64,000 nt of DNA from Psychrobacillus psychrodurans (GTDB lineage Bacteria; Bacillota; Bacilli; Bacillales_A; Planococcaceae), in the NCBI GenBank assembly GCA_900114885.1, contig FOUN01000011.1, positions 62,001 through 126,000 of the forward strand, written 5' to 3'. Of the stretch, positions 35,409-44,910 are shown one piece after another. The notes beneath the pieces are model-generated. The model searched no databases and had not been told where the DNA came from. It saw only the letters and a program-made list of their open reading frames with translations. How positions within the stretch are numbered: the first letter of the stretch is position 1; each line of letters starts with the position of its first letter. Made by a program: the position numbers and the translations under genes.

Positions 35409-38400
35409 ATTTTTCCATATATTTTGTAATGATTTGAGAGCGACCATTTCTACGCTCTGACTTTCCAGTAATAACAAGCATTTCCTGTTCTTTTAATAAC
35501 AAATTGTACTTTGCGTATTCCTCCGGAAAAAGTGTTACGGACAAGCTACCTGTATCATCCTGTACAGTTAGAAAAGCCATTGCTTCACCTTTTTTTGTAC
35601 GAATTCGTTTTATATCCTGTATTAGCCCTACTATCTTCACAGGCATATCTCTTGTTGACTGCAAAATATCCCAGATATTAATGAATTTATCCTCTAACGT
35701 TTTCTTTTTGGATACTGTAGGATGCTCTGAAAAATATTGTCCCAAGACTTCTTTTTCAAATTGAAGCTTTACCATAATCGGAAGTGGATCTGATAGTATA
35801 TACTTTGACTTCCCAAAGTGAGAAGCATCTCCACCAAACAAGTCTGATTCCTCTGTAGGGCTTATTAATTCAGCATATTTAATAGCTGCATCTAGAGTAG
35901 CTAACAGACTCGACCTTTCGAAACCAAATTCATCTAGAGCACCTGCCTTTATCAATGGCTCTACATTTTTTCTTGTAAAATGAACAGCTGACAAATCAGA
36001 TGCCAGATCAAATACATCTTCCCACTTGGTTTCTCGTTCCATACGTTTCTGTATTAATTTTTGTATAAAATTATGGGAGACTCCTTTTATAGCTTGTAAA
36101 CCAAATCGCACTCTTCCGTTTTCAACTGTGAAGAATCGTTGACTACGAAAAATAGATGGAGCGAGAATCGCCATATCTTTTTGCTTCATTTCCATCATTA
36201 GCTCATTTATCTTCGCTTGGTTTCCTGTAGCTATGCTCAATAATGCACTATAAAAAGCAACTGGGAAATGCGCTTTTAAATATGCCATTTGAAAAGAAAT
36301 AACACTATATGCTACAGCATGGCTTTTAGGAAAACCATAGTCAGCAAATCGGACGATTAAATCATAAACAGCTGAAGCAGACTGTTCAGAGTGTCCCTTT
36401 TGAATAGCTTTTTGAACAAAATGTACACGTTCACTTTGTAAAACTTCGCGATTTTTTTTGCTCACAGCTCTACGTAACAAATCTGCTTCCCCGAATGTAA
36501 AACCTGCCATTTTTGAGGCAATTTGCATAATCTGCTCCTGGTATACAATTATACCGTATGTTTCTTTCAATATTGGCTCTAGTATTGGATGTTCATAGGT
36601 TACCGGTGCTTGGCCAGCTTTTCGCTGAGCATAAAGAGGTATGCTTTCCATTGGACCTGGGCGGAATAAGGCATTTACTGCAACTACATCTTCAAATTTT
36701 GTTGGATTGATTTGTTTGAGAGCTTGTCGCATTCCTGCCGATTCCAACTGAAATACCCCTGTGGTATCCCCTTGCTGTAATAACTGAAAGGTCTGTTCAT
36801 CGTGAAGCGGAATTTCTGTTAACTTAAATGGGTTGGATTGTTTATAATTAATGATCTTCAAAATTCTTTCAATAATCGTCAAATTTCGTAACCCTAAAAA
36901 GTCCATTTTAAGTAATCCTACTTGTTCTACTTCCTTCATCGGCCATTGTGTTAGATAAATATCGTCATGTCCACTTTGAATAGGTATAACATCTACTAAA
37001 GAAACTGGTGATAATACTACACCTGCTGCGTGTGTGGAAGCATTCCTAGGTAAACCCTCTAAAGCAAGTGCTACCTGAAACCATTTTTTTCGAATTTCTT
37101 CGGTTTGGATAAACTCTCGTAATTTTTCGGACATTGAATATGCTTCTTTTAACGTAATACCTGGCTTTGAAGGTATAAAAGATGAAATAGCTTCCAAAGT
37201 AGTCGATTCAAACCCAAAAACTCTAGCAACTTCTCTTGCTGCTGCTTTTGCGGACAATGTACCAAAAGTAATTATTTGGGAAGCATAGTTTTTTCCATAC
37301 TTATCTACGACATATTGAATAACTTCCATTCTTCTCGAATCAGCAAAATCGATATCAATATCCGGCATTGTAATTCGTTCTGGATTTAAAAATCGCTCAA
37401 ATAGTAAACCAAATCGAAGAGGATCAACGTCAGTGATATTCAAAGAAAATGCTACAAGCGAACTTGCGGAAGATCCACGACCCGGACCAGTTAGTATATC
37501 TTGCTGTTTAGCAAATTTCATAAAATCCTGAACGATTAAAAAATAGTCCTCGTAGTTCATTTGGCTAATAATGGACAATTCATAATTTAGACGCTCTATA
37601 TAAGGCTGAGTAACTTCCTTTATCCGTTTACTCAATCCATCTTCACAAAGTTCTCTTAAGAAATCCCTAGAATTCTTAGCTGCTGGTAATGGATACTTTG
37701 GCATAATAGAAGCTGATTTTTCGATAGATACGTTACAGCTATTTAGCATAAACTCTGTGTTTTCTATCCAGGATGGAACATCTGAAAACCATTCACCCCA
37801 TTCTTCACTAGAAAGTAAGTGAAGAGAGTTGATAGAGGGTTTTAAGCGGGCATGATCATTCATTTTTAGCGATTGATCCATCGCATTTAATACTTCATAC
37901 GCAAAAGCATCTTCTTTTTCTATGTATCGACTCATATGGAAGACAGTAACTGGTATAGATAGTTGTTTACTGAAATCGATGATTAATTCTTCATGTTCTA
38001 ACTTTTCACCATTCGGTCGCTCAATTGCTAAGTAGAAATTAAGTTCTCCAAATATCTTTTGTAATTCGGTCAGCTGCATAAGTGAAGTGGAAGACTCTCC
38101 TTTATATACGGCGATCAATCCTTTGTTATATGCTTCTAACCATCTTTTAGGTAGAACTGTAATTTCTCTTGTTTCTATACTACTAGATATTTTCAACAAA
38201 TTTTCATATCCATTATGATCTTTTGCATATAGCACTAATCCTACAATATCTGACTCTAGTTGGACATTGACAGTGAGTCCGAGTACAGGTTTAATCTGTT
38301 GTGCATGTAATGCATGCCAAAAAGGCAGTAATCCATACAATTTACTATTTGTAATGGCAGCTGCCTGTGCATTATTTTGTTTTAACTTTTGAGTAAGTTG

Positions 38401-38466
38401 TTCCAATTGTATTGTGCTTTTCAGCATATCCGCCGATGTCACAATTTGTGGATATACTGTTTTCAT
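35407..38466 (-). CDS. dnaE: DNA polymerase III subunit alpha, DnaE type
   Basis: A 1019-residue family C polymerase, in Firmicutes used with PolC to extend lagging-strand primers. The palm motif MPDIDIDFADSRR holds the catalytic aspartates, GPGRGSSASSLVAF and YPFGKSHAVAYS-like DYGFPKSHAVAYS are conserved, and an OB fold ends the protein. It is about 100 residues shorter than B. subtilis DnaE (1115). The N-terminal PHP domain lacks the usual metal-ligand motifs (no HxH at the start, AITNSKLYG in place of the AlTDH type), so it is likely inactive. nrnA is upstream, 14 bp away. Confidence 0.97.
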   Translation of the reverse strand: MKTVYPQIVTSADMLKSTIQLEQLTQKLKQNNAQAAAITNSKLYGLLPFWHALHAQQIKPVLGLTVNVQLESDIVGLVLYAKDHNGYENLLKISSSIETREITVLPKRWLEAYNKGLIAVYKGESSTSLMQLTELQKIFGELNFYLAIERPNGEKLEHEELIIDFSKQLSIPVTVFHMSRYIEKEDAFAYEVLNAMDQSLKMNDHARLKPSINSLHLLSSEEWGEWFSDVPSWIENTEFMLNSCNVSIEKSASIMPKYPLPAAKNSRDFLRELCEDGLSKRIKEVTQPYIERLNYELSIISQMNYEDYFLIVQDFMKFAKQQDILTGPGRGSSASSLVAFSLNITDVDPLRFGLLFERFLNPERITMPDIDIDFADSRRMEVIQYVVDKYGKNYASQIITFGTLSAKAAAREVARVFGFESTTLEAISSFIPSKPGITLKEAYSMSEKLREFIQTEEIRKKWFQVALALEGLPRNASTHAAGVVLSPVSLVDVIPIQSGHDDIYLTQWPMKEVEQVGLLKMDFLGLRNLTIIERILKIINYKQSNPFKLTEIPLHDEQTFQLLQQGDTTGVFQLESAGMRQALKQINPTKFEDVVAVNALFRPGPMESIPLYAQRKAGQAPVTYEHPILEPILKETYGIIVYQEQIMQIASKMAGFTFGEADLLRRAVSKKNREVLQSERVHFVQKAIQKGHSEQSASAVYDLIVRFADYGFPKSHAVAYSVISFQMAYLKAHFPVAFYSALLSIATGNQAKINELMMEMKQKDMAILAPSIFRSQRFFTVENGRVRFGLQAIKGVSHNFIQKLIQKRMERETKWEDVFDLASDLSAVHFTRKNVEPLIKAGALDEFGFERSSLLATLDAAIKYAELISPTEESDLFGGDASHFGKSKYILSDPLPIMVKLQFEKEVLGQYFSEHPTVSKKKTLEDKFINIWDILQSTRDMPVKIVGLIQDIKRIRTKKGEAMAFLTVQDDTGSLSVTLFPEEYAKYNLLLKEQEMLVITGKSERRNGRSQIITKYMEK

Positions 38467-38480
38467 GTAAACACCTCAAT

Positions 38481-39410
38481 TTACAGCATTTTTAAATCTT
38501 TTATCACCAAAGCGGCTTCTTCCCATGACTTTACAGCAGCTCCCGAAGCAAGTGGATGTCCCCCACCACCATATTTTTTAGCTATTCCATTGATAACTGG
38601 ACCTTTGGAACGTAGACGGACTCGAATTTCTGAGGAATCTTCTATAAAAAACACCCAACACTTCATACCTTTTACATCAGCTAAGGCACTTACTAGCAGA
38701 GAAGCTTCTGATTGATCAACTTGATATTCTTGGAGAATTTCTTTCGTTAGTTTAACATGCCCTATACCAGTTTCATCCATTTCAAAGTTTGCATATATAT
38801 ACCCTTTTAGTTGAAGAAGATTTCGTTCGACTTCATACATTCCATTAAACAAAGTTGTACTATCAAAACCATATGTAAGCAACTCACCTGCAAAATCCAT
38901 TGTCTGCTTAGTTGTACTTTGGAACATAAATCTACCGGTATCTCCTACAATTCCTGCAAATAATAACCGAGCGATGGATGCATCCATTTTCCATTGTTTA
39001 TATTTTTTTGCTTCTTCGAATAGTTCACAGATCATTTCACTTACCGAACTTGCTTCTGTATTTACCCATAGTAAATCGCCGTATGCATCATCATTTGGAT
39101 GATGATCTATTTTTACAAGGAAACTTCCTAACTTATAACGTTCATCATCAATTCTTTCCGTATTAGCTGTATCTGTAACAATGATTAAAGCATCTTTAAA
39201 GTCTTCATCGGAAACCTTATCTGGATGTGCAAGGAAATTTAATGTATCATCATGAGTCCCAGTAGCTAAAACTTTTTTTGATGGGTAATTTAGTACAATG
39301 AGCTCTTTTAGCCCTATTTGCGAACCATATGCATCTGGATCAGGTCTAACGTGGCGATGCAAAATAATCTTGTCATACTTTTCGATTGTGTCTATGATTT
39401 GTCTTTTCAT
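38481..39410 (-). CDS. nrnA: Oligoribonuclease / pAp phosphatase NrnA
   Basis: A 309-residue DHH/DHHA1 phosphoesterase that degrades nanoRNA (2-5 nt) and removes 3'-phosphate from pAp. The DHH domain shows HRHVRPDPDAYGSQ, IVTDTANTERID and DHHPNDDAYGD; the DHHA1 domain has the substrate-binding GGGGHPLASGA near the C-terminus. It matches B. subtilis YtqI (313 aa) and lies upstream of dnaE, 14 bp apart, as there. The ATG is behind GAGG. Confidence 0.97.
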   Translation of the reverse strand: MKRQIIDTIEKYDKIILHRHVRPDPDAYGSQIGLKELIVLNYPSKKVLATGTHDDTLNFLAHPDKVSDEDFKDALIIVTDTANTERIDDERYKLGSFLVKIDHHPNDDAYGDLLWVNTEASSVSEMICELFEEAKKYKQWKMDASIARLLFAGIVGDTGRFMFQSTTKQTMDFAGELLTYGFDSTTLFNGMYEVERNLLQLKGYIYANFEMDETGIGHVKLTKEILQEYQVDQSEASLLVSALADVKGMKCWVFFIEDSSEIRVRLRSKGPVINGIAKKYGGGGHPLASGAAVKSWEEAALVIKDLKML

Positions 39411-39505
39411 CTGGAATTACCTCACTTGTCTGGTTTTACTATTCGCATTTTTTAAAATTTCCCTTTACAATAGATAGAAGGTTAACTTTTTACTGGAGGT
39501 TCATT

Positions 39506-39811
39506 ATGATTAATATTATATTAGTAGCTGCAATAGTGATTACATTTGTTTGGTATTTTTATTTTAAAACGAAACAATTCCGCACACCATTACCAATTCG
39601 CAAAAAATGGTTCGGTGCAAAAGCATCTGTATGTCTTGGTTCTTTTTTGTTATTTTTCGGTATAAACTTTTTAATCATTTATCAATCTTCTATAACGTAT
39701 GTTGTTGCAGGTCTGTTTATCTTATTGGGAGGTTATTTTACGTATCACAATGTAAAAGTAGCCAAGCATTACGGTCAATTTGTAGAAGAAGAATTATCTA
39801 TAAATCAATGA
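39506..39811 (+). CDS. ytpI: YtpI-like membrane protein
   Basis: A 101-residue protein with three membrane helices (about 2-19, 42-62, 66-84) and the motif YFKTKQFRTPLPIRKKW after the first helix, characteristic of the YtpI family (PF14007) of Bacillales. The function is unknown. CTGGAGG precedes the ATG. It is one of the few plus-strand genes here, between nrnA and ytoI as in B. subtilis, and ends at a terminator that overlaps its stop codon. Confidence 0.88.
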   Translation: MINIILVAAIVITFVWYFYFKTKQFRTPLPIRKKWFGAKASVCLGSFLLFFGINFLIIYQSSITYVVAGLFILLGGYFTYHNVKVAKHYGQFVEEELSINQ

Positions 39812-39840
39812 TGCAGCTAAACTAGCTGCATCATTTTTTT
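39808..39840 (+). terminator. Terminator of ytpI
   Basis: ATGATGCAGCTA and TAGCTGCATCAT form a perfect 12-bp stem with a 3-nt loop and seven T. The stop codon TGA lies in the 5' arm. Confidence 0.93.
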
Positions 39841-39854
39841 CTTTAGATTACATA

Positions 39855-39960
39855 AATAACACTGTGAAATTCCGTTGCATCGTACTTTCATGTTTCGAAG
39901 CTAGCGTAGCGATGCAGAAATAGTCGGACGCTTTCCGAGCAAGTTCGGCAATCCTCCGCT
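39855..39960 (-). repeat. Remnant of a repeat A arm downstream of ytoI
   Basis: CGGACGCTTTCCGAGCAAGTTCGGCAATCCTCCGCT resembles the CGGACGCTTTCCGTGGGCACGG...TCCTCG part of the arm at 6270. It ends at the ytoI stop codon, and the rest of the arm is not recognizable. Confidence 0.55.
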
Positions 39961-39964
39961 ATTT

Positions 39965-41272
39965 TTATCTCTCCAATAGCTGATACGTTACCATAGCTTT
40001 TCCAACTAAAAGTTTGTCATTAAAGATTTCAATATCCATCTTAGCTACTTTTCTGCTCAGTTCTAGTACTCTAGCTTGAATGCGTAGAATACTTTCTAGC
40101 TGAATCGGTTTCGTATAGTAAATGGTCATATTCTCTACTACACTTTCTCCACGCTTACGAATTTTCAAGGTTTGTGCCCCTGTTTCCGTAACTAATATCG
40201 TAAAAGCTCCGTTGGACATAGCGCCATAATGATCTGTCATTTGTGGTGTAACTACAAATTCAAAAATATAGTCTTCAGTTGAAATGATTTTTATTTGCTG
40301 CTTTACAATATCATCAATCGTTTCACCGTTTTGAGGTTGTCTAGCAGCTGCTTGCAAAGCTTTTAATACATCCTGTCTACTAATGACACCCTCTAAATAA
40401 TTCGTATCCCGAACCACTGGCAACAGGTCTACACCTTCCCAAATCATTCGATGACTAGCAGAAGATACACTTGTTTTCATCGTGACAGAAATAGGATTTT
40501 TCGTCATAACTTTTTCAATCGGTTCATTGTTGGATTTGCCGATAACATCTCTTGCAGTTATAATTCCTACTAATTTCTTCGATGCATCTACTACTGGGAA
40601 AACACCATGCGTCGTAATGTCATTTAGTACACGATACTGTTTGACCTGATCTGTAGCATACAGATACGACGTCTCTTGGAGCGGAACATAAATATCTTCG
40701 ATTAACAATACATCTTTTTTTATGAGTTGGTCGTCAATCGCACGATTAATCATCGTTGCTACAGTGAATGTATCATAACTAGTGGATATAACAGGAAGTT
40801 CTAGTTCATCCGCTAGCCTTTTTGTACTCTCTGTAACATCAACCCCCCCAGTAACTAATACTGCTGCACCGGCTTGTAAAGCAGTTTCATGAACTTTCAA
40901 TCGATTTCCTGCTATTAAAAGATTGCTCGGTTCTACATATCGCATCATGTCTTCTAGTTGCATTGCACCAATTACAAATTTATTTAAAGTTTTATGCAAT
41001 CCAGTTTTACCACCTAAAACTTGTCCATCCACTATATTTACTACTTCTGCATAGGTTAAACGCTCGAAATGCTCTTTTTTCTTTAACTCGATCCGAATAG
41101 TTCCTACCCGTTCAATTGTACTAACTAATCTTCTTGTTTCTGCTTCTTTAATCGCACGATAGGCTGTCCCCTCACTGACAGTCAAATCCTTGGCAATTTG
41201 TCTAACAGATATTTTATCGCCAACTGGAAGTTTTTCAATGTAAGCTAAAATCTGTTCATGTTTTGTTGTCAT
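39965..41272 (-). CDS. ytoI: YtoI-like CBS/DRTGG/hotdog regulator-type protein
   Basis: A 435-residue four-part protein: an N-terminal winged helix (about 1-60, VSEGTAYRAIKEAE), a DRTGG domain (about 65-185), two CBS domains (about 190-310, GVFPVVDASKKLVGIITARDVIG) that bind adenosyl nucleotides, and a C-terminal hotdog/MaoC-like domain (about 325-435). B. subtilis YtoI has the same organization. The combination suggests a nucleotide-sensing transcription factor, but no target is known. It lies between ytpI and ytkL as in Bacillus. Confidence 0.92.
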   Translation of the reverse strand: MTTKHEQILAYIEKLPVGDKISVRQIAKDLTVSEGTAYRAIKEAETRRLVSTIERVGTIRIELKKKEHFERLTYAEVVNIVDGQVLGGKTGLHKTLNKFVIGAMQLEDMMRYVEPSNLLIAGNRLKVHETALQAGAAVLVTGGVDVTESTKRLADELELPVISTSYDTFTVATMINRAIDDQLIKKDVLLIEDIYVPLQETSYLYATDQVKQYRVLNDITTHGVFPVVDASKKLVGIITARDVIGKSNNEPIEKVMTKNPISVTMKTSVSSASHRMIWEGVDLLPVVRDTNYLEGVISRQDVLKALQAAARQPQNGETIDDIVKQQIKIISTEDYIFEFVVTPQMTDHYGAMSNGAFTILVTETGAQTLKIRKRGESVVENMTIYYTKPIQLESILRIQARVLELSRKVAKMDIEIFNDKLLVGKAMVTYQLLER

Positions 41273-41327
41273 GTAGTCACATCCAAACGATTATTATACG
41301 TTTATTGTACCACATAAGCATCATTTC

Positions 41328-42017
41328 CTAGTCACGATTCCACTGAACAGAGTCTCCGGCTTTCAACACTTGAACTTCTGCAGTGTCAACAAGATTCTTA
41401 AATATTTGAGGATCCTGTTTTATCGGAGGAAATGTATTGTAATGTACAGGCACTACAATTTGCGGTTTTAATAGCTGTACAGCATAAGCTGCATCCTCCG
41501 GTCCCATTGTGAAATTATCTCCGATTGGGAGAAATGCAACATCAATATCATTTCGGTCCCCTATTAGTTTCATATCTCCAAATAAGGCTGTATCCCCCGC
41601 GTGATAGATTGTTTTGTCTTGTAATGTTAGCAGTACTCCCGCTGGCATTCCACCGCAAATAATTTCTCCACTCTCTGTTGTATAGGAATTGCTATGGAAT
41701 GCTTGTGTGAACTTCACTCTTCCAAACTCAAAATCATACGCTCCCCCTATACCCATTGCATGCACATTAATGCCAAATGATTCGATATAATTGGCAAGTT
41801 CGAAAGTTGCGATCACCGTGGCGCTATTTCTTTTTGCAAGGTCTACTGTATCCCCTAAGTGATCATTATGACCATGCGTCAATAAAATAATATCTACTTT
41901 TTCTTCGGATGCAACTAAATCAGTTTGTCCATTTCCTGTAATAAAAGGATCAATTAAGATCGTGTGCGCGTTTGTTTGTATTTTCACAACTGAATGACCG
42001 TGATAGCTGATTTGCAT
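41328..42017 (-). CDS. ytkL: Metal-dependent hydrolase YtkL (UPF0173)
   Basis: A 229-residue metallo-beta-lactamase-fold hydrolase. [11 protein letters not shown] begins it and [12 protein letters not shown] is the HxHxDH zinc motif; later ligands are [12 protein letters not shown] and VPVHYNTFP. The family is UPF0173; the substrate is unknown. ATG follows AAAGGAG. It is divergent from the Xaa-Pro peptidase gene (125 bp between starts) and downstream of nothing on its own strand, so it starts a unit with ytoI. Confidence 0.94.
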   Translation of the reverse strand: MQISYHGHSVVKIQTNAHTILIDPFITGNGQTDLVASEEKVDIILLTHGHNDHLGDTVDLAKRNSATVIATFELANYIESFGINVHAMGIGGAYDFEFGRVKFTQAFHSNSYTTESGEIICGGMPAGVLLTLQDKTIYHAGDTALFGDMKLIGDRNDIDVAFLPIGDNFTMGPEDAAYAVQLLKPQIVVPVHYNTFPPIKQDPQIFKNLVDTAEVQVLKAGDSVQWNRD

Positions 42018-42142
42018 GATGTATTCTCTCCTTTTTGAAAGTTATTTTAAAAGTATTACTTATTATAATTCATTCAACGTAGATGTCAGAAATCCTCTAT
42101 TCTGGTATGCTTAAAGTATTAAATTTAAAAAGAGGTGCCCTT

Positions 42143-43234
42143 ATGAAACAAACAGAAAAAATACAATCATATCTACAAGAACATCAAATTGATGCTGCAT
42201 TTATCACAACTCCAGATAACGTTTTTTACTTTACTGGATTCAGAAGTAATCCACATGAGCGTCTGCTAGGTGTAGCAATTTTCAAAGACTCAGCACCATT
42301 TATAATTTGTCCTAAAATGGAAATTCCAGATGCTAAAGCAGCAGGATGGGATGGAGAAATAATCGGACATGAGGATACCGATAATGCATGGGACATCCTC
42401 GCACAAAAAATCCAAAGTACAGCTGGTAATATCCAAAGCCTTGCCGTTGAGAAATCACATATGACGGTGGAAAGATTAGAAGCTCTCGATGAAAGAATAA
42501 CTGACCTTCAAGTATCTAGAATCGATGAAAAAATCAATGACCTTCGTGTTATTAAATCGGAAGCAGAACTAGTGAATATGCGCAAGGCAGCTGAGCTTGC
42601 AGACTATGCAATTGAAGTAGGTTGCAAGGAAATTGCAGAAGGTAAAACGGAGCTTGAGATTTTAAATGCTATTGAACTGGCTGTAAAAGAAAAAGGAGCT
42701 GCACAGATGTCATTTGACACAATGGTACTTAGCGGACCTAAAACTGCTTCTCCTCACGGAACTCCTGGAGATCGTAAAATTCAAAAAGGAGACTTCGTCC
42801 TATTCGACTTAGGGGTAGTTTATAACGGCTATTGCTCAGACATCACTCGTACAGTTGCATTCGGAGAACCTTCTCCAGACAAACGTGAAATTTATGAAAC
42901 TGTTCGTAAAGCTGAAGAAGCAGCAGTTGAAGCAGTGAAACCAGGTATTACTGCTATGGCTCTTGATAAAATTGCAAGAGATATTATTACAGCCGCTGGT
43001 TACGGAGATTATTTTACACATCGTTTAGGCCATGGACTAGGAATATCAGTTCACGAATTCCCATCAATTACTGGTGTTAACGATATGAAACTTGAAACAG
43101 GAATGGTATTTACAATTGAACCAGGTATCTATCACCCTGAAATTACAGGCGTTCGTATTGAGGATGATGTAGTGGTGACAGATAATGGTGTAGAAGTGTT
43201 AACGAAGTTCCCAAAAGAATTACAAGTTTTATAA
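42143..43234 (+). CDS. Xaa-Pro dipeptidase, YkvY type
   Basis: A 363-residue M24 metallopeptidase that cleaves dipeptides with C-terminal proline. The N-terminal creatinase-like domain (about 1-125) is followed by a pita-bread domain with the five metal ligands in VLFDLGVVYNGYCSDITRT (two Asp), HRLGHGLGISVHEFP (His), FTIEPGIY (Glu) and GVRIEDDVVVT (Glu). ATG at 42143 follows AGAGGTG; upstream codons are not conserved. Length equals B. subtilis YkvY (363 aa). It is a single gene with a terminator. Confidence 0.94.
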   Translation: MKQTEKIQSYLQEHQIDAAFITTPDNVFYFTGFRSNPHERLLGVAIFKDSAPFIICPKMEIPDAKAAGWDGEIIGHEDTDNAWDILAQKIQSTAGNIQSLAVEKSHMTVERLEALDERITDLQVSRIDEKINDLRVIKSEAELVNMRKAAELADYAIEVGCKEIAEGKTELEILNAIELAVKEKGAAQMSFDTMVLSGPKTASPHGTPGDRKIQKGDFVLFDLGVVYNGYCSDITRTVAFGEPSPDKREIYETVRKAEEAAVEAVKPGITAMALDKIARDIITAAGYGDYFTHRLGHGLGISVHEFPSITGVNDMKLETGMVFTIEPGIYHPEITGVRIEDDVVVTDNGVEVLTKFPKELQVL

Positions 43235-43270
43235 TAGATTTTATAAAGCACTGTGGATGGTCTGGAACTG

Positions 43271-43315
43271 CACCCCAAATGTTAGAGTTATTAATCTAAC
43301 TTTCGGGGTGTTTTT
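43271..43315 (+). terminator. Terminator after the peptidase gene
   Basis: CACCCC and GGGGTG, with an inner TTAGA/TCTAA helix, form a branched hairpin followed by five T. It also meets the end of the convergent DUF2071 gene. Confidence 0.85.
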
Positions 43316-44075
43316 AGTCTTCAAACGCTTTTACAAGCGGCCACATTCTTACCTCGATTATTTTGGAATAATGAAAAATTGCACTGTCATTCTCTACCAC
43401 AATTCCTTGACTACTAAGCATTGTGTTTTCTTTTATTTCGGATTCTGCCTGTTGTAACAGCCAAGGATGATGTAATATATCACATCGTAATGGAACACCT
43501 TTTGAATTTAAAGTATACAGACAATAACGTTCCACTAACCACTCTTCAAAAGAGCCTTTCTCCGCAAAATAAGGCTTTGAAACTGGACGATAATCTGCTA
43601 CGAACCGTGCATCCCCCTTCACTCTTTTACTCTCATATTTAATCAGATCTGCATGCTTTTGTACTTTTATATGTGCATGCACATATGGTAAGTGATAGAA
43701 CGTTCTAGCAACTTTTACAGCAAGAAGATTCGTTGCATCTAGACTAAAAAAGTATACTCCTGGTTTTCCATCAATAATTACGTATGTCCGAACATTCAGC
43801 TCGGGAAATTTATCAGTTCCTGGTACAGGAGGTAAACCACGCAATCGAATATCAGTCATATGAAATGGTACTACTCCAACCCAACACTTACCATCATATG
43901 TATCTAAAGGTAGTACTTCAGGTACTAGTTTACGTAAAACTTCATATTTAACCGGAAAATGAGCAAAAAGTAAATCATTCCACGTTTGCTTCATTACCCA
44001 TGGCAAGTTAGGTAGTGGCCATAATCTGTGGCCAGCATCCCAATTCGTTTTATTAGGTTTTTGATAGTCTTTCAA
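43314..44075 (-). CDS. YqjF-like DUF2071 protein
   Basis: A 253-residue soluble protein of the DUF2071/YqjF family (acetoacetate decarboxylase-like fold). Typical segments are WNDLLFAHFPV, LRKLVPEVLPLDTYDGKCWVGVVPFHM and GVYFFSLDATNLLAVKVART. No catalytic function is established for YqjF. The TTG start at 44075 lies 10 bases after AAGGAG; the first ATG would cut off the conserved start. It is monocistronic, convergent with the peptidase gene and sharing its terminator region. Confidence 0.88.
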   Translation of the reverse strand: MKDYQKPNKTNWDAGHRLWPLPNLPWVMKQTWNDLLFAHFPVKYEVLRKLVPEVLPLDTYDGKCWVGVVPFHMTDIRLRGLPPVPGTDKFPELNVRTYVIIDGKPGVYFFSLDATNLLAVKVARTFYHLPYVHAHIKVQKHADLIKYESKRVKGDARFVADYRPVSKPYFAEKGSFEEWLVERYCLYTLNSKGVPLRCDILHHPWLLQQAESEIKENTMLSSQGIVVENDSAIFHYSKIIEVRMWPLVKAFED

Positions 44076-44148
44076 AATTTCTTAGCTCCTTCTCACTTAA
44101 ATCAAATAATACGCACTCAAGATGCCTTTTTCAAAATTGTTTCTAACT

Positions 44149-44490
44149 CTAGAATACCAAGTATCCAACATAGGCAACAGCAAATCCTCCCGTATAAGTA
44201 GAAAGGAAATATATCAGCCATAATTTAGGATGCTTTTGCAAGGAATATAGTTCTTTATTTAATGTAGAGAAAGTGGTCAGGGAGCCTAGTAATCCTATAC
44301 CAATTAGTAGCAGATAAATTTCTCCTGCTTGTGCACCTACCAATAAACCAAGTAAAAGACCGCCAACAAGATTAACTGAAAGGGTTCCAAATGGAAAAGC
44401 ACCACTTGTGTTTTTATTCAGCTTTTCAGAAATGATAAATCGAATATTTGCTCCTATAAATCCTGCAATACCCACTAAGATGAAACTCAT
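44149..44490 (-). CDS. crcB: Fluoride channel CrcB/FluC, second subunit
   Basis: A 113-residue membrane protein with four helices. The pore signature GGLLLGLLVG and GLLGSLTTFSTLNKEL (the Na+-site and Phe-box Thr/Phe) identify it as FluC, which exports fluoride. It overlaps the upstream paralog by 4 bp. Two tandem, unequal FluC genes usually form a heterodimer with opposite membrane orientation. No fluoride riboswitch is visible ahead of the pair. Confidence 0.95.
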   Translation of the reverse strand: MSFILVGIAGFIGANIRFIISEKLNKNTSGAFPFGTLSVNLVGGLLLGLLVGAQAGEIYLLLIGIGLLGSLTTFSTLNKELYSLQKHPKLWLIYFLSTYTGGFAVAYVGYLVF

Positions 44491-44843
44491 TTACTCACCT
44501 CGTTTTTCCAACCAAAATTACTCATTAAAATTCCACCTAGAATACTAAGTATTATATAAAGTACTGCTAGATAAACTTGTCCATCCTCTATCATCGTTAT
44601 CGTTTCCACACTAAATGTAGAAAAGGTAGTAAAAGATCCAAGGAAACCTGTCCCAATAGCAACCTTTAGTTTACTAGAAATCGGTAATGCTCTGGACGTT
44701 ATATATGCCAATGCATAACATCCAATCAGGTTAACTAGTAAAGTAGAGAATGGAAATCCTGAGTCATATACCATAAAAATATTAACCAAATACCTTGTAA
44801 TTGCGCCTAAAGCACCTGCTATTCCTATGTACATATACACCAT
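44487..44843 (-). CDS. crcB: Fluoride channel CrcB/FluC, first subunit
   Basis: A 118-residue four-helix FluC protein with NLIGCYALAYI and GTGFLGSFTTFSTFSVET, the Phe-box segment. It lies upstream of the second crcB with a 4-bp overlap, so the two are translated together. ATG follows GAGGTGATC. The ald terminator lies just upstream. Fluoride resistance is the family role; subunit pairing is inferred from the tandem arrangement. Confidence 0.95.
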   Translation of the reverse strand: MVYMYIGIAGALGAITRYLVNIFMVYDSGFPFSTLLVNLIGCYALAYITSRALPISSKLKVAIGTGFLGSFTTFSTFSVETITMIEDGQVYLAVLYIILSILGGILMSNFGWKNEVSK

Positions 44844-44864
44844 AAAAGATCACCTCATTAACTA

Positions 44865-44897
44865 GAAATCACTCAAAGCATTATTGCCTTGAGTGAC
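44865..44897 (-). terminator. Terminator of ald
   Basis: TCACTCAAGGC and GCTTTGAGTGA form a stem of 10 of 11 pairs with a 6-nt loop; the T run is short. Confidence 0.65.
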
Positions 44898-44910
44898 TAA
44901 TTTTAAAATA

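Noticed and set aside
43271-43315. An insertion-sequence end (CCCCAAATGTTAGA-like)
   Set aside because: It behaves as a terminator for the peptidase gene, and no transposase or second end is present.
44844-44910. A fluoride riboswitch ahead of crcB
   Set aside because: The short interval holds the ald terminator and I see none of the conserved riboswitch segments.
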